Notes: generated by a model from the sequence alone, not told the origin. DNA of 64,000 nt from Paracoccaceae bacterium (GCA_027489355.1 JAIXZY010000039.1:124001-188000), one strand, 5' to 3'. Positions 8,040 to 20,663 are shown, counted from the stretch's first letter. A program made the numbers and translations.

Positions 8040-8738
8040 TCAGCGGATAAGGGACACCCAGGCGCGGGCGAGAGCGAGGCCGTGAGCGTCGGCTTCCAGT
8101 CCGCGCGTCCGGGCAAGCTCGGCGTGGCGGGTGGTCCAGCCGGGGGACATCCGGTCGGTGACCTCGGGGAAAGTCCGGGTCCAGTCCTGCACCACGCTGC
8201 GGTTCGCCTCGAAGTGGAACTGCGTGCCATAGGTCGCGCGGCCGATGCGGAAGGCCTGATGGCGGGCAGTGGCGCTGTGGGCGAGATGGGTGGCGCCTTC
8301 GGGCAGGGTGAAGGTGTCCGAGTGCCACTGGAAGATCGGGAACGTCCTTGGCACCTGCGACAGGACCGGGTCGGCGCGGCCTTCCTCGGTCAGGGTGACG
8401 TCAACCCAGCCGAATTCGGGCGCGGTGCCAAGATGATTTTCGGCTCCGAAGGCGCGGGCGAGGAGCTGGGAGCCGAGGCAGATGCCAAGGACGGGCTTGC
8501 CGGCGGCGGTGTAGGCCGCCATGAGATCGGCAAGCGCGGGCAGGTAGGGGTGGGTATGGTCGTCGGTCGCGGCCTGTTCGCCGCCGAAGACCACAAGTGC
8601 ATCGGCATCGTCGTTGCCCGGAAGCCGGCTGTCGGACCAGGGTTTCCAGAGGTCGACGAGGGCCGCCTGTTCATGCAGCGCCACACCAACCTGGCCGTGA
8701 TGGGTGATCCTTGTATTCTCGACGATGGCGACGCGCAT
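8040..8738 (-). CDS. Class I glutamine amidotransferase-like protein
   Basis: This is a 232-aa stand-alone GATase1 domain (GMP-synthase glutaminase-like). The nucleophile cysteine is in GICLGSQLLA, and the catalytic histidine is in YGTQFHFEAN. It opens with MRVAIVENTRITHHGQVG. The start is the ATG at 8738 behind GAGGGAG. Such proteins can act in gamma-glutamyl hydrolysis or as detached amidotransferases. It is divergent from guaB, 134 bp apart, but is not GuaA. The acceptor is unknown. Confidence 0.85.
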   Translation of the reverse strand: MRVAIVENTRITHHGQVGVALHEQAALVDLWKPWSDSRLPGNDDADALVVFGGEQAATDDHTHPYLPALADLMAAYTAAGKPVLGICLGSQLLARAFGAENHLGTAPEFGWVDVTLTEEGRADPVLSQVPRTFPIFQWHSDTFTLPEGATHLAHSATARHQAFRIGRATYGTQFHFEANRSVVQDWTRTFPEVTDRMSPGWTTRHAELARTRGLEADAHGLALARAWVSLIR

Positions 8739-8764
8739 GGGCTCCCTCGGGCTTTTCCGGGTAA

Positions 8765-10321
<1,557 letters not shown>

Positions 10322-11467
10322 GTGACCCCCGGCGCGAGGCTGGCGGCGGCGATCGAGGTTCTGGATCGGGTGCTCGCCGGAGACCCGGCCGAGAAGGCCT
10401 TGACCAACTGGGGCCGGGCTTCGCGCTTTGCCGGGTCGGGCGACCGGGCGGCGGTGCGGGACATTGTTTATGACGCTCTCAGGCGCAGGGCTTCGGCGGC
10501 GGCATCGGGGGGCGCGCTGACCGGACGCGGGCTGGTGCTGGGGCTTTGCCGGTCTGCGGGGCAGGAGGCGCTGTTCTCGGGCGAAGGGCATGCGCCCGCG
10601 CCTCCGCGGCCCGAGGAGGCGGGGCGGGAACCGTCTGCGGCGGAGCGGCTGGACCTGCCGGACTGGCTGGTGCCCGACCTGCGCCAGAGCCTGGGCGCGG
10701 ATTTCGGAGCGGTGGCCGAGGCGCTGCGGTCGCGGGCGCCGGTATTCCTGCGGGCGAACCTGCTGAAGACGGATGTGGCGGGAGCGGTGACTGCACTGGC
10801 CGAGGAGGGGATCGTCGCTCATCCGCATCCGCTTGCGAAGACCGCGCTGGAAGTCACCGAAAACGCGCGGAAAATACAGACTTCGCGGGCCTATCGCAGC
10901 GGCTGGGTCGAGTTGCAGGACGCAAGCTCGCAGGCGGTCGTCGGGGCGTTGCCCCTGGTCGACGGCATGAAGGTGTTGGACCATTGCGCGGGCGGGGGTG
11001 GCAAGACGCTGGCGATGGCGGCACGGGCGCGGCTGAAGCTGCTGGCACATGACGCCAACCAGCGGCGAATGGCGGACCTGCCCGACCGGGCGAAGCGCGC
11101 GGGCGTGACCGTCTCGCTGACCGAACGGCCCGAGGCCGCTGCGCCCTATGACCTGGTGCTGGTCGATGCACCGTGCAGCGGCTCGGGCAGCTGGCGGCGC
11201 GATCCGGAGGGCAAGTGGCGACTGACGCCCGAGGCGCTGGACCAGGTCGTCGCGACGCAAGCCGCAATCCTGGACCGGGTGGCGAAGATGGTGCGGCCGG
11301 GGGGCTCGCTCGCCTATGCGACCTGCTCGCTGCTGGGCCGCGAGAATCGGGGCCAGGTCGAGGCCTTCCTGACCCGGCACCCCGGCTGGCGGTTGCAGCG
11401 CGACCACGCTTTCACGCCGCTGCAAGGCGGGGACGGCTTCTACCTTGCACTTCTGCAGGGAAGCTGA
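10322..11467 (+). CDS. RsmB/NOP-family RNA (cytosine-5) methyltransferase
   Basis: This is a 381-aa SAM-dependent methyltransferase, most like 16S rRNA m5C967 methyltransferase. An N-terminal NusB-like portion (about 1-90) is shortened relative to E. coli RsmB. The catalytic domain shows VLDHCAGGGGKTLAM (SAM site), DAPCSGSGSWRRDPE (motif IV cysteine) and YATCSLLGRENRG (motif VI cysteine). It starts with GTG directly after the guaB stop codon. RNA target is inferred from family, not shown. Confidence 0.88.
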   Translation: MTPGARLAAAIEVLDRVLAGDPAEKALTNWGRASRFAGSGDRAAVRDIVYDALRRRASAAASGGALTGRGLVLGLCRSAGQEALFSGEGHAPAPPRPEEAGREPSAAERLDLPDWLVPDLRQSLGADFGAVAEALRSRAPVFLRANLLKTDVAGAVTALAEEGIVAHPHPLAKTALEVTENARKIQTSRAYRSGWVELQDASSQAVVGALPLVDGMKVLDHCAGGGGKTLAMAARARLKLLAHDANQRRMADLPDRAKRAGVTVSLTERPEAAAPYDLVLVDAPCSGSGSWRRDPEGKWRLTPEALDQVVATQAAILDRVAKMVRPGGSLAYATCSLLGRENRGQVEAFLTRHPGWRLQRDHAFTPLQGGDGFYLALLQGS

Positions 11468-11567
11468 CATCCCGCGCACAACCTGGGCGTGCTTCCGGGT
11501 CCTGTTAACATTGAATTAACCTTGTGCGGCCAAGGTCCGGGCAGATTGCCGAGGGTCTGGACGTGGG

Positions 11568-13628
11568 TTGGAGAGCGGTTTGACGGGTCAGGTGCAGGTG
11601 GAGCGCCTTGGGCGCGGTGTGCTGCTGGCGATCGGGGCCTTGGGGTTGGGCCTTGTGCTGTTCTGGGTCGTGACAGGCGGCGACGGCGGGCCTGCGCAAC
11701 TTCTGGCGGGGCTGGGGCTTGTCTCGGTCGGACTGGGGCTGGGGCTGTGGCAGGTCCTCCGCCATCACCCGAACGAGGACGAGAGCTTGCGCGCCTTCCG
11801 CCTGGTGGCGGCCGATCCGGCACCCTGCTTCCTAACAGATCCGGCGGGCGGTCTGATCCTGCAGAACGAGGCGGCGGAAGCACGCTTTGGCAGCGATGTG
11901 CGGGCGTTGCACCTGGCGCTTGAGCGGCATGTGCTGAGCCCGGGCGAACTGATGCTGCGGCTGCAATCGGCCGCAGACCTGCGGGGCGCCGCGCGCGAGG
12001 ATCTTGCGGGGCCGGACTCGGTGCTGCGGCTGACCGTGCACCGCGCCAGCGGGGACCACTTCTTCTGGCGCGTGGACGAGGTGGACCTGCCCGGCGAGGG
12101 GCAGCTTTACGATCGGGTCGAGCGGCCCGCGGCGATGGCGGTGGGTGCCGATCTGGAGGATGTGCCGGTCGCAATCATGACCTTCGGGCCGGATGGGGTC
12201 ATGCGGGTGGCGAACCATGCCGCGCGCGAGCTGATGTGGCGGGGCGAAATCCGGGCTGCGATGTTCCATGATCTGTTCGAAGGTCTGGGACGTCCGGTTT
12301 CGGAGTGGCTGGCGGACGTGGTTGCGGGGCGGCATCCGGGCGGGTCCGAGGTGCTGCGGGTCCGGGGTGAGGAGGAACGCTTTCTGCAGATCACCCTGCG
12401 CCGCTTCGTCGATGGCGGGCGGCTGGGGGCCTTGGCGATCCTGAACGACGCAACGCGGCTCAAGACGATGGAGGCGCAGTTCGCGCAAAGCCAGAAGATG
12501 CAGGCGATCGGCCAGCTGGCGGGCGGAATTGCGCATGATTTCAACAACCTTCTGACCGCGATCTCGGGGCATTGCGACCTGCTCCTCCTGCGCCACGGCC
12601 GCGAGGACAGCGATTTCGCGGACCTGGAGCAGATCCGGCAGAATGCGAACCGGGCGGCTTCGCTGGTGGGGCAGCTGCTGGCCTTCTCGCGCAAGCAGAC
12701 GCTGAACCCCGAGGTGATCGACCTGGAGGATGTGCTCGCCGACCTGACCCATCTGCTGAACCGGCTGATGGTCGACAAGGTCGAGCTGTCGCTGGGCCAT
12801 GTCGGGCGCGAGACGGGGAAGGTATTGGGCCGGATCCGGGCCGACAAGCGGCAGATCGAGCAGGTGCTGATCAACCTGGTGGTCAATGCGCGCGATGCGA
12901 TGCCCGATGGCGGCGACATCCGCATCGAGACCGAGCCGGTCACACTGGCCGAGGACCTGAAGCGCGACCGCGCGACGGTGCCGGCGGGCGATTACACGGT
13001 GATCCGGGTGGTGGACCACGGCGTCGGGATTCCCGAACACCAGCTGCGCCAGATCTTCGAGCCTTTCTTCACCACCAAGCGCGTCGGCGAGGGCACGGGC
13101 CTTGGCCTGTCGATGGCTTACGGCATCGTCAAGCAGTCGGGCGGGTTCATCTTCGTCGATTCGGTGGTGGGCCGGGGCACGACCTTCTCGCTTTGGTTCC
13201 CGGTTTACGAGGGGGCGGACCAGGTCCCGACGGCCGAGGTGAGACGGATGGCGGTGAAACAGGGCAACGGCGTGATCCTTTTGGTCGAGGACGAGGCCTC
13301 GGTCCGTGCCTTCGCAGGCCGTGCCCTGTCGTTGCGGGGCTATACGGTGCTGGAGGCTGCGACCGCCGAGGAGGCACTGGCCAGGCTGGAGGACAAGTCG
13401 CTGCATGTCGACCTGTTCGTGACCGACGTGGTGATGCCCGGAATGGACGGTCCGGCCTGGGTGCGGCGGGCGCATCTGGACCGGCCGAACGTGAAGGTGG
13501 TGTTCATGTCGGGCTATGCCGAGGACGGGCTGGCCGAGGATCAGGCGCGGGTGCCGAACTCGGTCTTCCTCCCGAAGCCGTTCTCGCTGAACGATCTGAC
13601 GAACACGGTGCAGGGTCTGCTGAGTTGA
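11568..13628 (+). CDS. cckA: CckA-type hybrid histidine kinase
   Basis: This is a 686-aa cell-cycle hybrid kinase of the CckA-ChpT-CtrA phosphorelay. Two N-terminal membrane segments (about 15-35 and 45-62) are followed by two PAS-like sensor regions (75-300). The HisKA domain carries His323 in [13 protein letters not shown]. The ATPase has Asn440 and EPFFTTK. The receiver has Asp620 in [11 protein letters not shown] and Lys670. No ATG fits: TTG at 11568 or TTG at 11580 (behind GGAGAG) is the likely start. In Rhodobacter relatives this pathway controls motility and gene transfer agent release (established for the group). Confidence 0.88.
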   Translation: MESGLTGQVQVERLGRGVLLAIGALGLGLVLFWVVTGGDGGPAQLLAGLGLVSVGLGLGLWQVLRHHPNEDESLRAFRLVAADPAPCFLTDPAGGLILQNEAAEARFGSDVRALHLALERHVLSPGELMLRLQSAADLRGAAREDLAGPDSVLRLTVHRASGDHFFWRVDEVDLPGEGQLYDRVERPAAMAVGADLEDVPVAIMTFGPDGVMRVANHAARELMWRGEIRAAMFHDLFEGLGRPVSEWLADVVAGRHPGGSEVLRVRGEEERFLQITLRRFVDGGRLGALAILNDATRLKTMEAQFAQSQKMQAIGQLAGGIAHDFNNLLTAISGHCDLLLLRHGREDSDFADLEQIRQNANRAASLVGQLLAFSRKQTLNPEVIDLEDVLADLTHLLNRLMVDKVELSLGHVGRETGKVLGRIRADKRQIEQVLINLVVNARDAMPDGGDIRIETEPVTLAEDLKRDRATVPAGDYTVIRVVDHGVGIPEHQLRQIFEPFFTTKRVGEGTGLGLSMAYGIVKQSGGFIFVDSVVGRGTTFSLWFPVYEGADQVPTAEVRRMAVKQGNGVILLVEDEASVRAFAGRALSLRGYTVLEAATAEEALARLEDKSLHVDLFVTDVVMPGMDGPAWVRRAHLDRPNVKVVFMSGYAEDGLAEDQARVPNSVFLPKPFSLNDLTNTVQGLLS

Positions 13629-13641
13629 GCACAGGGGGATG

Positions 13642-13708
13642 GCCGGGGACCAAATTTCTTGAGGAAGAAATTTGACAAATTCCTTGCTTAAGGAATTTGG
13701 GTCCCGGC
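13642..13708. repeat. Double-hairpin (cruciform-like) element, copy A
   Basis: Two perfect 10-bp hairpins stand back to back: 13651-13660/13665-13674 with loop GAGG, and 13676-13685/13690-13699 with loop GCTT. An outer stem (13642-13650 with 13701-13708, one bulged G) encloses both. It fills the gap between the convergent ends of cckA and hemB. A second copy at 40680-40728 differs at stem positions by compensatory changes. It is likely a bidirectional terminator or a family of intergenic repeats. Confidence 0.8.
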
Positions 13709-13722
13709 ATACACGGTCCGCG

Positions 13723-14742
<1,020 letters not shown>

Positions 14743-14840
14743 TCAAGGGACTTGCGGCTTTCGCTTCTGCCTGACATGGAAAGACAGCCGCCTCAAGATA
14801 TCTATGCGGGGCATCGCGATACCTGAAGGAGACCGGGCAG

Positions 14841-15365
14841 GTGGATGTCCTGGACACGGCACTTGAAGTCATCGACCTGAGGTCGTTTTCGAACCTCTGG
14901 TACTGGATCGCGCTGGCGGTGCTGTGGTCCTCGGTCAGCCACTGGGTGCTGGGCGTGCCGCATGACATGCTGCAGCGCGCGCGGCGCGAGGGCGGGCAGG
15001 CGCAGGCCGATGTCGAGGACCTGGTGCGGATCAACATCAATCGGCTCTTGCAGGCGGTGGACCGCGGCGCGCTGGTGATGGTTTCGGGCGCGTTCTTCTG
15101 GCTGACCACCCTGCTGCTTCTTGCCTTCTGGTACGACATCGAATTCGCGCAGGCCGTGGTCTTCCTCTTTGCGCCGATGCTGCTGGTCGTCTGGGTCAGC
15201 GTCCGCACCAGCCGCCGCATCGTCGCCGAGGCTGCCTCGGGCGAGGCGTTGCATCACCGGCTTAACATCCACCGCCGGATCATCCAGGTGATCGGGATGC
15301 TCTCGATCGCCGTCACTGGGTTCTATGGAACCTGGCAGAATCTCAGCGTTTCGATCATCAACTGA
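14841..15365 (+). CDS. Small three-helix inner-membrane protein
   Basis: This is a 174-aa protein starting at GTG behind GAAGGAG. It has hydrophobic segments at about residues 18-38, 75-120 (two helices) and 146-165, separated by a charged loop (QRARREGGQAQADVEDLV). Rhodobacterales relatives are often labelled component of SufBCD complex, but nothing here supports an iron-sulfur role and no suf gene is in view. It ends 8 nt before mfd and is probably co-transcribed with it. Function is unknown. Confidence 0.7.
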   Translation: MDVLDTALEVIDLRSFSNLWYWIALAVLWSSVSHWVLGVPHDMLQRARREGGQAQADVEDLVRININRLLQAVDRGALVMVSGAFFWLTTLLLLAFWYDIEFAQAVVFLFAPMLLVVWVSVRTSRRIVAEAASGEALHHRLNIHRRIIQVIGMLSIAVTGFYGTWQNLSVSIIN

Positions 15366-15373
15366 CCGGACCC

Positions 15374-18300
15374 ATGACTGCCGAACGCATCTTGATGGGC
15401 GGCGCGCCCGAGGGCTTCGACGCCCGAATCCTGGTCCGCGAACTGTCGCGCGGCCTGCCGGTGATGCATGTGACGCGCGACGACAAGCGGGCCGAGGCGA
15501 TGCGGGCGGCGCTGGCGGTGATGGCTCCCGAGGTGGCGGTGCTGGACTTTCCGGCCTGGGACTGCCTGCCCTATGACCGCGTCAGCCCGAACCCCGAGAT
15601 CAGCGCGCGGCGGATGGCGACGCTGGCGGCCTTGGCCGACGGGTTGCCGGGACCGTTCGTGCTGCTGACGACGCTGAACGCGGCGACGCAGAAGGTGCCT
15701 TCGCGTGAGGTGGTGCGGGCGGCCTCGTTCCGGGCCACGGTGGGCGACCGGGTCGACGAGGCGCGGCTGAAGGGGTTCCTGGCGCGGATGGGGTTTACTC
15801 CCGTGTCGACCGTGGCCGAACCGGGTGACTATGCGCTGCGGGGCGGGATCGTGGACATCTTCCCGCCCGGACGCGGGGGGCCGATCCGGCTGGACTTCTT
15901 CGGCGATGTTCTGGACGGGGCGCGGCGGTTCGATCCCGAGACGCAGCGCACAACGGAAAAGCTGAAGAAGGTCGAGTTTTCAGCGGTTTCCGAGGTGATC
16001 CTCGACGACGCCTCCATCGCGCGGTTCCGGCAGAACTACCGGATTTCCTTCGGCGCGGCGGGGACGGACGATCCGCTGTACGAGGCGGTCAGCGCGGGCC
16101 GGAAGCACCAGGGGATGGAGCATTGGCTGCCCTTCTTCCACGAGCGGCTGGAGACGATCTTCGACTACCTGCCCGGGGCTTCTGTGCTGCTGGATGACCA
16201 AGTCACGGCTGCGCGGCTCGCGCGGTGGGAGGGGATCGAGGACAGCTACGACAGCCGCCACGAGGCGATGGGGGCCAAGGGGCGGATCGACACGGTCTAC
16301 AAGCCGGTCCCGGCCGAGGAGCTCTATCTGGACGATGCGGCCTGGGAGGCGGCCCTTGCGGCCTCGCGCGTGGTGCAGCTGTCAGCCTTGCCACAGTCGC
16401 CGGGGCCGGGTGTGCTGGACGCGGGCGCGCGGGCGGGGCGGAACTTCGCGCCGGAGCGTCAGCAGGAGAAGGTCAATCTTTTCGGCACCTTGGCGGACCA
16501 TGTTCAGGCGCTGGCCAAGACCGGACAGGTGGTCATCGCCAGCTGGTCCGAGGGCGCGCGGGAGCGGTTGAAGGGAATTCTGGCCGACAACGGTGTGACC
16601 GGGGCCAAGGAGATCGCCGATTTCCGCGAAGTGCCGGAGGGGAAGGGTGGCCTCTTCCTCGTCGTCTGGCCGCTGGAGGCGGGGTTCGTGGCCCCCGGCC
16701 TGGCGGTGATCTCGGAACAGGACGTGCTGGGCGAGCGGCTCGTCGGAAAGCCCCGCCGGAAGCGGAAGGCCGACAACTTCCTGCGCGAGGTGGATACGCT
16801 CAGCCCCGGCGACCTGGTGGTGCATGTCGAGCATGGGGTCGGTCGGTATCTCGGGATCGAGACGATCACGGCCCTTGGCGCCCCCCATGCGTGTGTCATG
16901 CTGGAATATGCTGACAACGCAAAGCTTTACCTGCCGGTCGAGAACATCGAGCTGCTCAGCCGCTATGGGCATGAGGAGGGTTTGCTGGACCGCCTGGGCG
17001 GCGGGGCCTGGCAGGCGAAGAAGGCCAAGCTCAAGGAGCGGATCAAGGAGATCGCAGACCGCCTGATGCGGGTCGCGGCGGAACGGGCGCTGCGCCATGC
17101 GCCGATCCTGGAGGCGCCACATTCGATCTGGGAGGCCTTCGCGGCGCGGTTCCCGTATCAGGAGACCGACGACCAGCTGGCGGCGATTGCCGATGTGGTG
17201 GCGGACCTCGAAAAGGGCTCGCCGATGGACCGGCTGATCGTCGGTGACGTGGGCTTCGGCAAGACCGAGGTAGCAATGCGGGCGGCCTTCGTGGCGGCCC
17301 TGTCGGGGATGCAGGTCGCGGTGATCTGCCCGACGACGCTGCTGGCGCGCCAGCACTACCGCAGCTTTGCCGAGCGGTTCCGGGGCTTCCCGATCTCGGT
17401 CCGGCCCCTGTCGCGGTTTGTTTCCACGAAGGATGCCAATGCGACCCGGGCGGCGATGGCGGACGGGTCGGTGGACATCGTCGTCGGTACCCATGCGCTG
17501 CTGGCCAAGGGGGTGACGTTCAAGAAGCTGGGGCTTCTGATCATCGACGAAGAGCAGCACTTCGGCGTGTCGCACAAGGAACGGCTGAAGGAAATGCGGT
17601 CGGAGGTGCACGTCCTGACCCTGACCGCAACGCCGATCCCGCGGACGCTGCAACTCAGCCTGACCGGGGTGCGGGACTTGTCGATCATCGCGACTCCCCC
17701 GGTGGACCGTCTGGCGATCCGGACCTACGTTTCCGAATTCGACACGATCACCATCCGCGAGGCGATCCTGCGCGAGCGGTATCGCGGAGGCCAGACCTTC
17801 TATGTCGTGCCCCGCATCGCCGATCTGCCAGAGATCGAGGACTTTCTGAAGACGCATGTTCCCGAGGCGACTTACGTCATTGCCCACGGGCAGTTGGCAG
17901 CGGGGGAGCTGGACGACCGAATGAACCAGTTCTACGACGGGAAGTACGATGTGCTGCTGGCGACGACGATTGTTGAAAGTGGTCTGGATATCCCCACGGC
18001 GAACACGATGATTGTCCACCGTGCGGATATGTTCGGGCTTAGCCAGCTGTATCAAATCCGGGGGCGGGTGGGCCGCTCGAAGACACGGGCCTATTGCTAT
18101 CTGACGACGAAGCCGCGGGCTCCGCTGACGCCGCAGGCGACGAAGCGGTTGCGGTTGTTGGGGAGCCTCGACTCGCTGGGTGCGGGATTCAATCTGGCAT
18201 CCCATGACCTTGACCTGCGCGGGGCGGGGAACCTGCTGGGCGAGGAGCAGTCGGGGCACATCCGAGAGGTGGGCTATGAGCTTTACCAGCACATGCTGGA

Positions 18301-18820
18301 AGAGACGATCGCCAAGATCAAATCCGGCGAGCTGCAGGGGCTGGCGAACATCGACGATGACTGGTCGCCGCAGCTGAACCTGGGCGTTCCGGTCATGATT
18401 CCCGAGACTTACATCCCGGACCTCGACATCCGGCTGGGTCTGTATCGGCGGTTGTCGAGCCTCACGACGAAGGTGGAGCTGGAGGGGTTCGCAGCGGAAC
18501 TGATCGACCGCTTCGGACCGCTGCCGAAGGAAGTGAACACGCTGATGCTGATCGTCCGGATCAAGGCGATGTGCAAGCGGGCGGGGATTTCCAAGCTGGA
18601 CGCGGGTCCGAAGGGGGCCACGATCCAGTTCCACAACGACAAGTTCGCCAATCCGGCGGGACTGGTGGACTTCCTCAAGGCTCAAGGCCCGGCGGCGCGG
18701 GTCAACGGCAACAAGATCGTGCTGACGGGCGAGATGAAGACCGAGGCCGACCGGATCAAGGGCGCGTTCAACATCGCCCGCGATCTGGCCGAGGTGGTGA
18801 AGGCCGGGAAGAAGGCTTAG
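15374..18820 (+). CDS. mfd: Transcription-repair coupling factor
   Basis: This is an 1148-aa ATP-dependent translocase that removes stalled RNA polymerase and recruits UvrA. It shows an N-terminal UvrB-homology region and a CarD-like RNA polymerase interaction domain around LSPGDLVVHVEHGVGRYLG. The RecG-type helicase has Walker A GDVGFGKTE (about 624-632) and Walker B DEEQHFG (about 725). It ends with the TRCF domain. Length is normal. The stop codon overlaps that of the convergent MFS gene by sharing the bases TTAG. Confidence 0.97.
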   Translation: MTAERILMGGAPEGFDARILVRELSRGLPVMHVTRDDKRAEAMRAALAVMAPEVAVLDFPAWDCLPYDRVSPNPEISARRMATLAALADGLPGPFVLLTTLNAATQKVPSREVVRAASFRATVGDRVDEARLKGFLARMGFTPVSTVAEPGDYALRGGIVDIFPPGRGGPIRLDFFGDVLDGARRFDPETQRTTEKLKKVEFSAVSEVILDDASIARFRQNYRISFGAAGTDDPLYEAVSAGRKHQGMEHWLPFFHERLETIFDYLPGASVLLDDQVTAARLARWEGIEDSYDSRHEAMGAKGRIDTVYKPVPAEELYLDDAAWEAALAASRVVQLSALPQSPGPGVLDAGARAGRNFAPERQQEKVNLFGTLADHVQALAKTGQVVIASWSEGARERLKGILADNGVTGAKEIADFREVPEGKGGLFLVVWPLEAGFVAPGLAVISEQDVLGERLVGKPRRKRKADNFLREVDTLSPGDLVVHVEHGVGRYLGIETITALGAPHACVMLEYADNAKLYLPVENIELLSRYGHEEGLLDRLGGGAWQAKKAKLKERIKEIADRLMRVAAERALRHAPILEAPHSIWEAFAARFPYQETDDQLAAIADVVADLEKGSPMDRLIVGDVGFGKTEVAMRAAFVAALSGMQVAVICPTTLLARQHYRSFAERFRGFPISVRPLSRFVSTKDANATRAAMADGSVDIVVGTHALLAKGVTFKKLGLLIIDEEQHFGVSHKERLKEMRSEVHVLTLTATPIPRTLQLSLTGVRDLSIIATPPVDRLAIRTYVSEFDTITIREAILRERYRGGQTFYVVPRIADLPEIEDFLKTHVPEATYVIAHGQLAAGELDDRMNQFYDGKYDVLLATTIVESGLDIPTANTMIVHRADMFGLSQLYQIRGRVGRSKTRAYCYLTTKPRAPLTPQATKRLRLLGSLDSLGAGFNLASHDLDLRGAGNLLGEEQSGHIREVGYELYQHMLEETIAKIKSGELQGLANIDDDWSPQLNLGVPVMIPETYIPDLDIRLGLYRRLSSLTTKVELEGFAAELIDRFGPLPKEVNTLMLIVRIKAMCKRAGISKLDAGPKGATIQFHNDKFANPAGLVDFLKAQGPAARVNGNKIVLTGEMKTEADRIKGAFNIARDLAEVVKAGKKA

Positions 18821-20016
18821 GCCCGGCGCAGTCCGACGCGCATCAGGACAAGGGCGGCGGCGCAGAAGAAGCTGATCCCGACGACGAGCGGGACCTGCGT
18901 CCCGTCGAAGGCAAGGCCGACCGGCACGGCCAGGATCACGGCGACCACTGTCGAGACCGCGGTCATCAGCGAACTTGCCAGCCCCGCGACATGGCCCAGA
19001 TCCTCCATCGCCATCGCACTGAGGTTCCCCTGGGTCAGACCCATCATCGCGATCACGGTCACCGACCAGATCACATGAATGGGAAAGACCACGGCCTCGG
19101 GCAAAAGACCGGACATGAGTCCGGCCAGGAGGGCGAGCGACAAGAGAAGCTCGGCCAGATAGGTCGCGACGATCACGCGCCGCATCCCCAGCCGCATGAC
19201 GATGCGGGAGTTGATCAGGCTGCCGCAAGCCGCGCAAAACGAGATGAAGCCGAACCAGGCGGCAAAGCTGTCCTTGCGGTCGAAGGTCTGCTCGAAAATG
19301 CCCTGCTGTGAGGAAAGCGTGGCGAGAAGGCAGGCGAGGCCGAGCGTCTGGCAGGCGGTCGAGACGACGGCAGTCCGATGGCCCAGAAACTCGCGCGCGG
19401 AAAGCCAGAGATCGCGCGCGCCGAGACTACGTCGGGCGCCGGGCGGCAGGGTCTCGGGCTGGCGCAAGAGCGCCCAGGCGTTGGCCAGGACGGCGAGGCC
19501 GGCGACGACGACGAAGATCATGCGCCATGAGCCGAACGCGAGGATCACCTGACCAAGCAGCGGCGCGGCAGCGGGCGCCATCATGAAGATCATCATGACC
19601 AGTGAGACGATCCGCGCCATCTCGCGTCCCTTGTGCAGGTCGCGAACCATCGCCATGCCGACGACCCGCGGCGCGGCAGCGCCAAGGCCCTGAAGCGCGC
19701 GGGCAAAGAGCAGCGTTTCAAGGCTGGGCGCCAGGGTGCTGAGCGCGGTTCCTGCCAGGTAGATCGCGGCGCAGACCAGGAGCACAGGCTTGCGGCCGAA
19801 CCGGTCCGAGATTGGCCCCGCGATCAGGGTGCCGAAACCCATGCCGAAGAAGAAGCTTGTCACCACAAGTTGCGCCTGGTTCGGGGCGGCTGGCGACAGC
19901 TCGGCGGCGATCTGCGGCAGCGCGGGCAGCATCGCGTCGATCGACAGAGCGACAGAGCCGAAAAGCATCGCCATCAGCGCGACAAATTCACGGTGCGAAA
20001 GCCGGGACGGGGTCAC
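18817..20016 (-). CDS. Bcr/CflA-type multidrug MFS transporter
   Basis: This is a 399-aa drug:H+ antiporter family protein with twelve predicted helices. Motif A appears as GPISDRFGRKPVLLV after helix 2, and the early SVALSIDAMLPALPQIAAEL segment is typical of Bcr/CflA exporters. It starts at a GTG that overlaps the stop of the upstream FrnE-like gene (GTGA), so translation is coupled. It is the last gene of the acyl-CoA ligase/FrnE/MFS operon, which may export a product of that operon (inference). Confidence 0.88.
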   Translation of the reverse strand: MTPSRLSHREFVALMAMLFGSVALSIDAMLPALPQIAAELSPAAPNQAQLVVTSFFFGMGFGTLIAGPISDRFGRKPVLLVCAAIYLAGTALSTLAPSLETLLFARALQGLGAAAPRVVGMAMVRDLHKGREMARIVSLVMMIFMMAPAAAPLLGQVILAFGSWRMIFVVVAGLAVLANAWALLRQPETLPPGARRSLGARDLWLSAREFLGHRTAVVSTACQTLGLACLLATLSSQQGIFEQTFDRKDSFAAWFGFISFCAACGSLINSRIVMRLGMRRVIVATYLAELLLSLALLAGLMSGLLPEAVVFPIHVIWSVTVIAMMGLTQGNLSAMAMEDLGHVAGLASSLMTAVSTVVAVILAVPVGLAFDGTQVPLVVGISFFCAAALVLMRVGLRRA

Positions 20017-20663
20017 TTGTCGGCAAGCCCCGAGATTTCGGCGATAACCTTGCCCCAGGTCTCGGGCGGCTGGGCGCCGGAGACGACGTATTGCTGGGCG
20101 ATCAGGAAGGTCGGGACGGCGGTGACGCCCTTGTGGCGGGCGTCCTGGTCGCGGGCCTGGATGTCATCGGCATCGGCGTCGGACTGGAGGAGGCGCAGGA
20201 TCGCCTCGCGGTTCATGCCGTTTTCGCCCGCGATGTCGGCCAGTGTGGGAAGGTCGCCAATGTCGCGGCCTTCGACCCAGTAGGCGCGCATCAGGGCGTT
20301 GACGACCGCCTGCTGGATGCCCTCGATCCCGGCCCAGTGGATCAGGCGGTGCGCGTTCAGCGTGTTGGGGATGCGCTGCGGCTTGTCGGGGTTCATGTCG
20401 ACACCCGCGGCCTTCGCGACCTCGCGCAGGCGGTCGTGGACGGCATCGACCCGGGCCTTGCCGCCGAACTTCTGCTCCAGGTAGGCGCGTTTGCTGACGC
20501 CCTCGGCGGGCATGTCGGGGTTCAGCTGGAAGGGGTGCCACTGGATCACGAAGGGGTGGTCGGGGTGGTCGGCCAGCGCGCGGTCAAGGTTCGCCTTGCC
20601 GACATAGCACCAGGGGCAGACCGGGTCGGAGAAGATGTCGAGGCGAATGGCGGTGGTGGTCAT
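20013..20663 (-). CDS. DsbA-family oxidoreductase, FrnE type
   Basis: This is a 216-aa thioredoxin-fold protein. The redox motif CPWC lies in FSDPVCPWCYVGKANLD near the N-terminus, and the cis-proline is in GVTAVPTFLIAQQYVVSGAQ. There is no signal peptide, so it is cytoplasmic like FrnE rather than a periplasmic DsbA. FrnE proteins act as disulfide oxidoreductases or in polyketide tailoring (family knowledge). Its start overlaps the acyl-CoA ligase stop (ATGA) and its stop overlaps the MFS start. Confidence 0.87.
   Translation of the reverse strand: MTTTAIRLDIFSDPVCPWCYVGKANLDRALADHPDHPFVIQWHPFQLNPDMPAEGVSKRAYLEQKFGGKARVDAVHDRLREVAKAAGVDMNPDKPQRIPNTLNAHRLIHWAGIEGIQQAVVNALMRAYWVEGRDIGDLPTLADIAGENGMNREAILRLLQSDADADDIQARDQDARHKGVTAVPTFLIAQQYVVSGAQPPETWGKVIAEISGLADK

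Noticed and set aside
11832-13475. 547-codon minus-strand frame
   Set aside because: It lies wholly inside cckA on the other strand and lacks recognisable domains.
14841-15365. Naming the three-helix protein as a SufBCD component
   Set aside because: The label is common in databases, but the sequence has no iron-sulfur or Suf feature and no suf gene is present in the window.
16382-19237. 951-codon open frame on the minus strand
   Set aside because: It lies opposite mfd and has no domain features; the Arg/Asp/His-rich composition is that of an antisense shadow.
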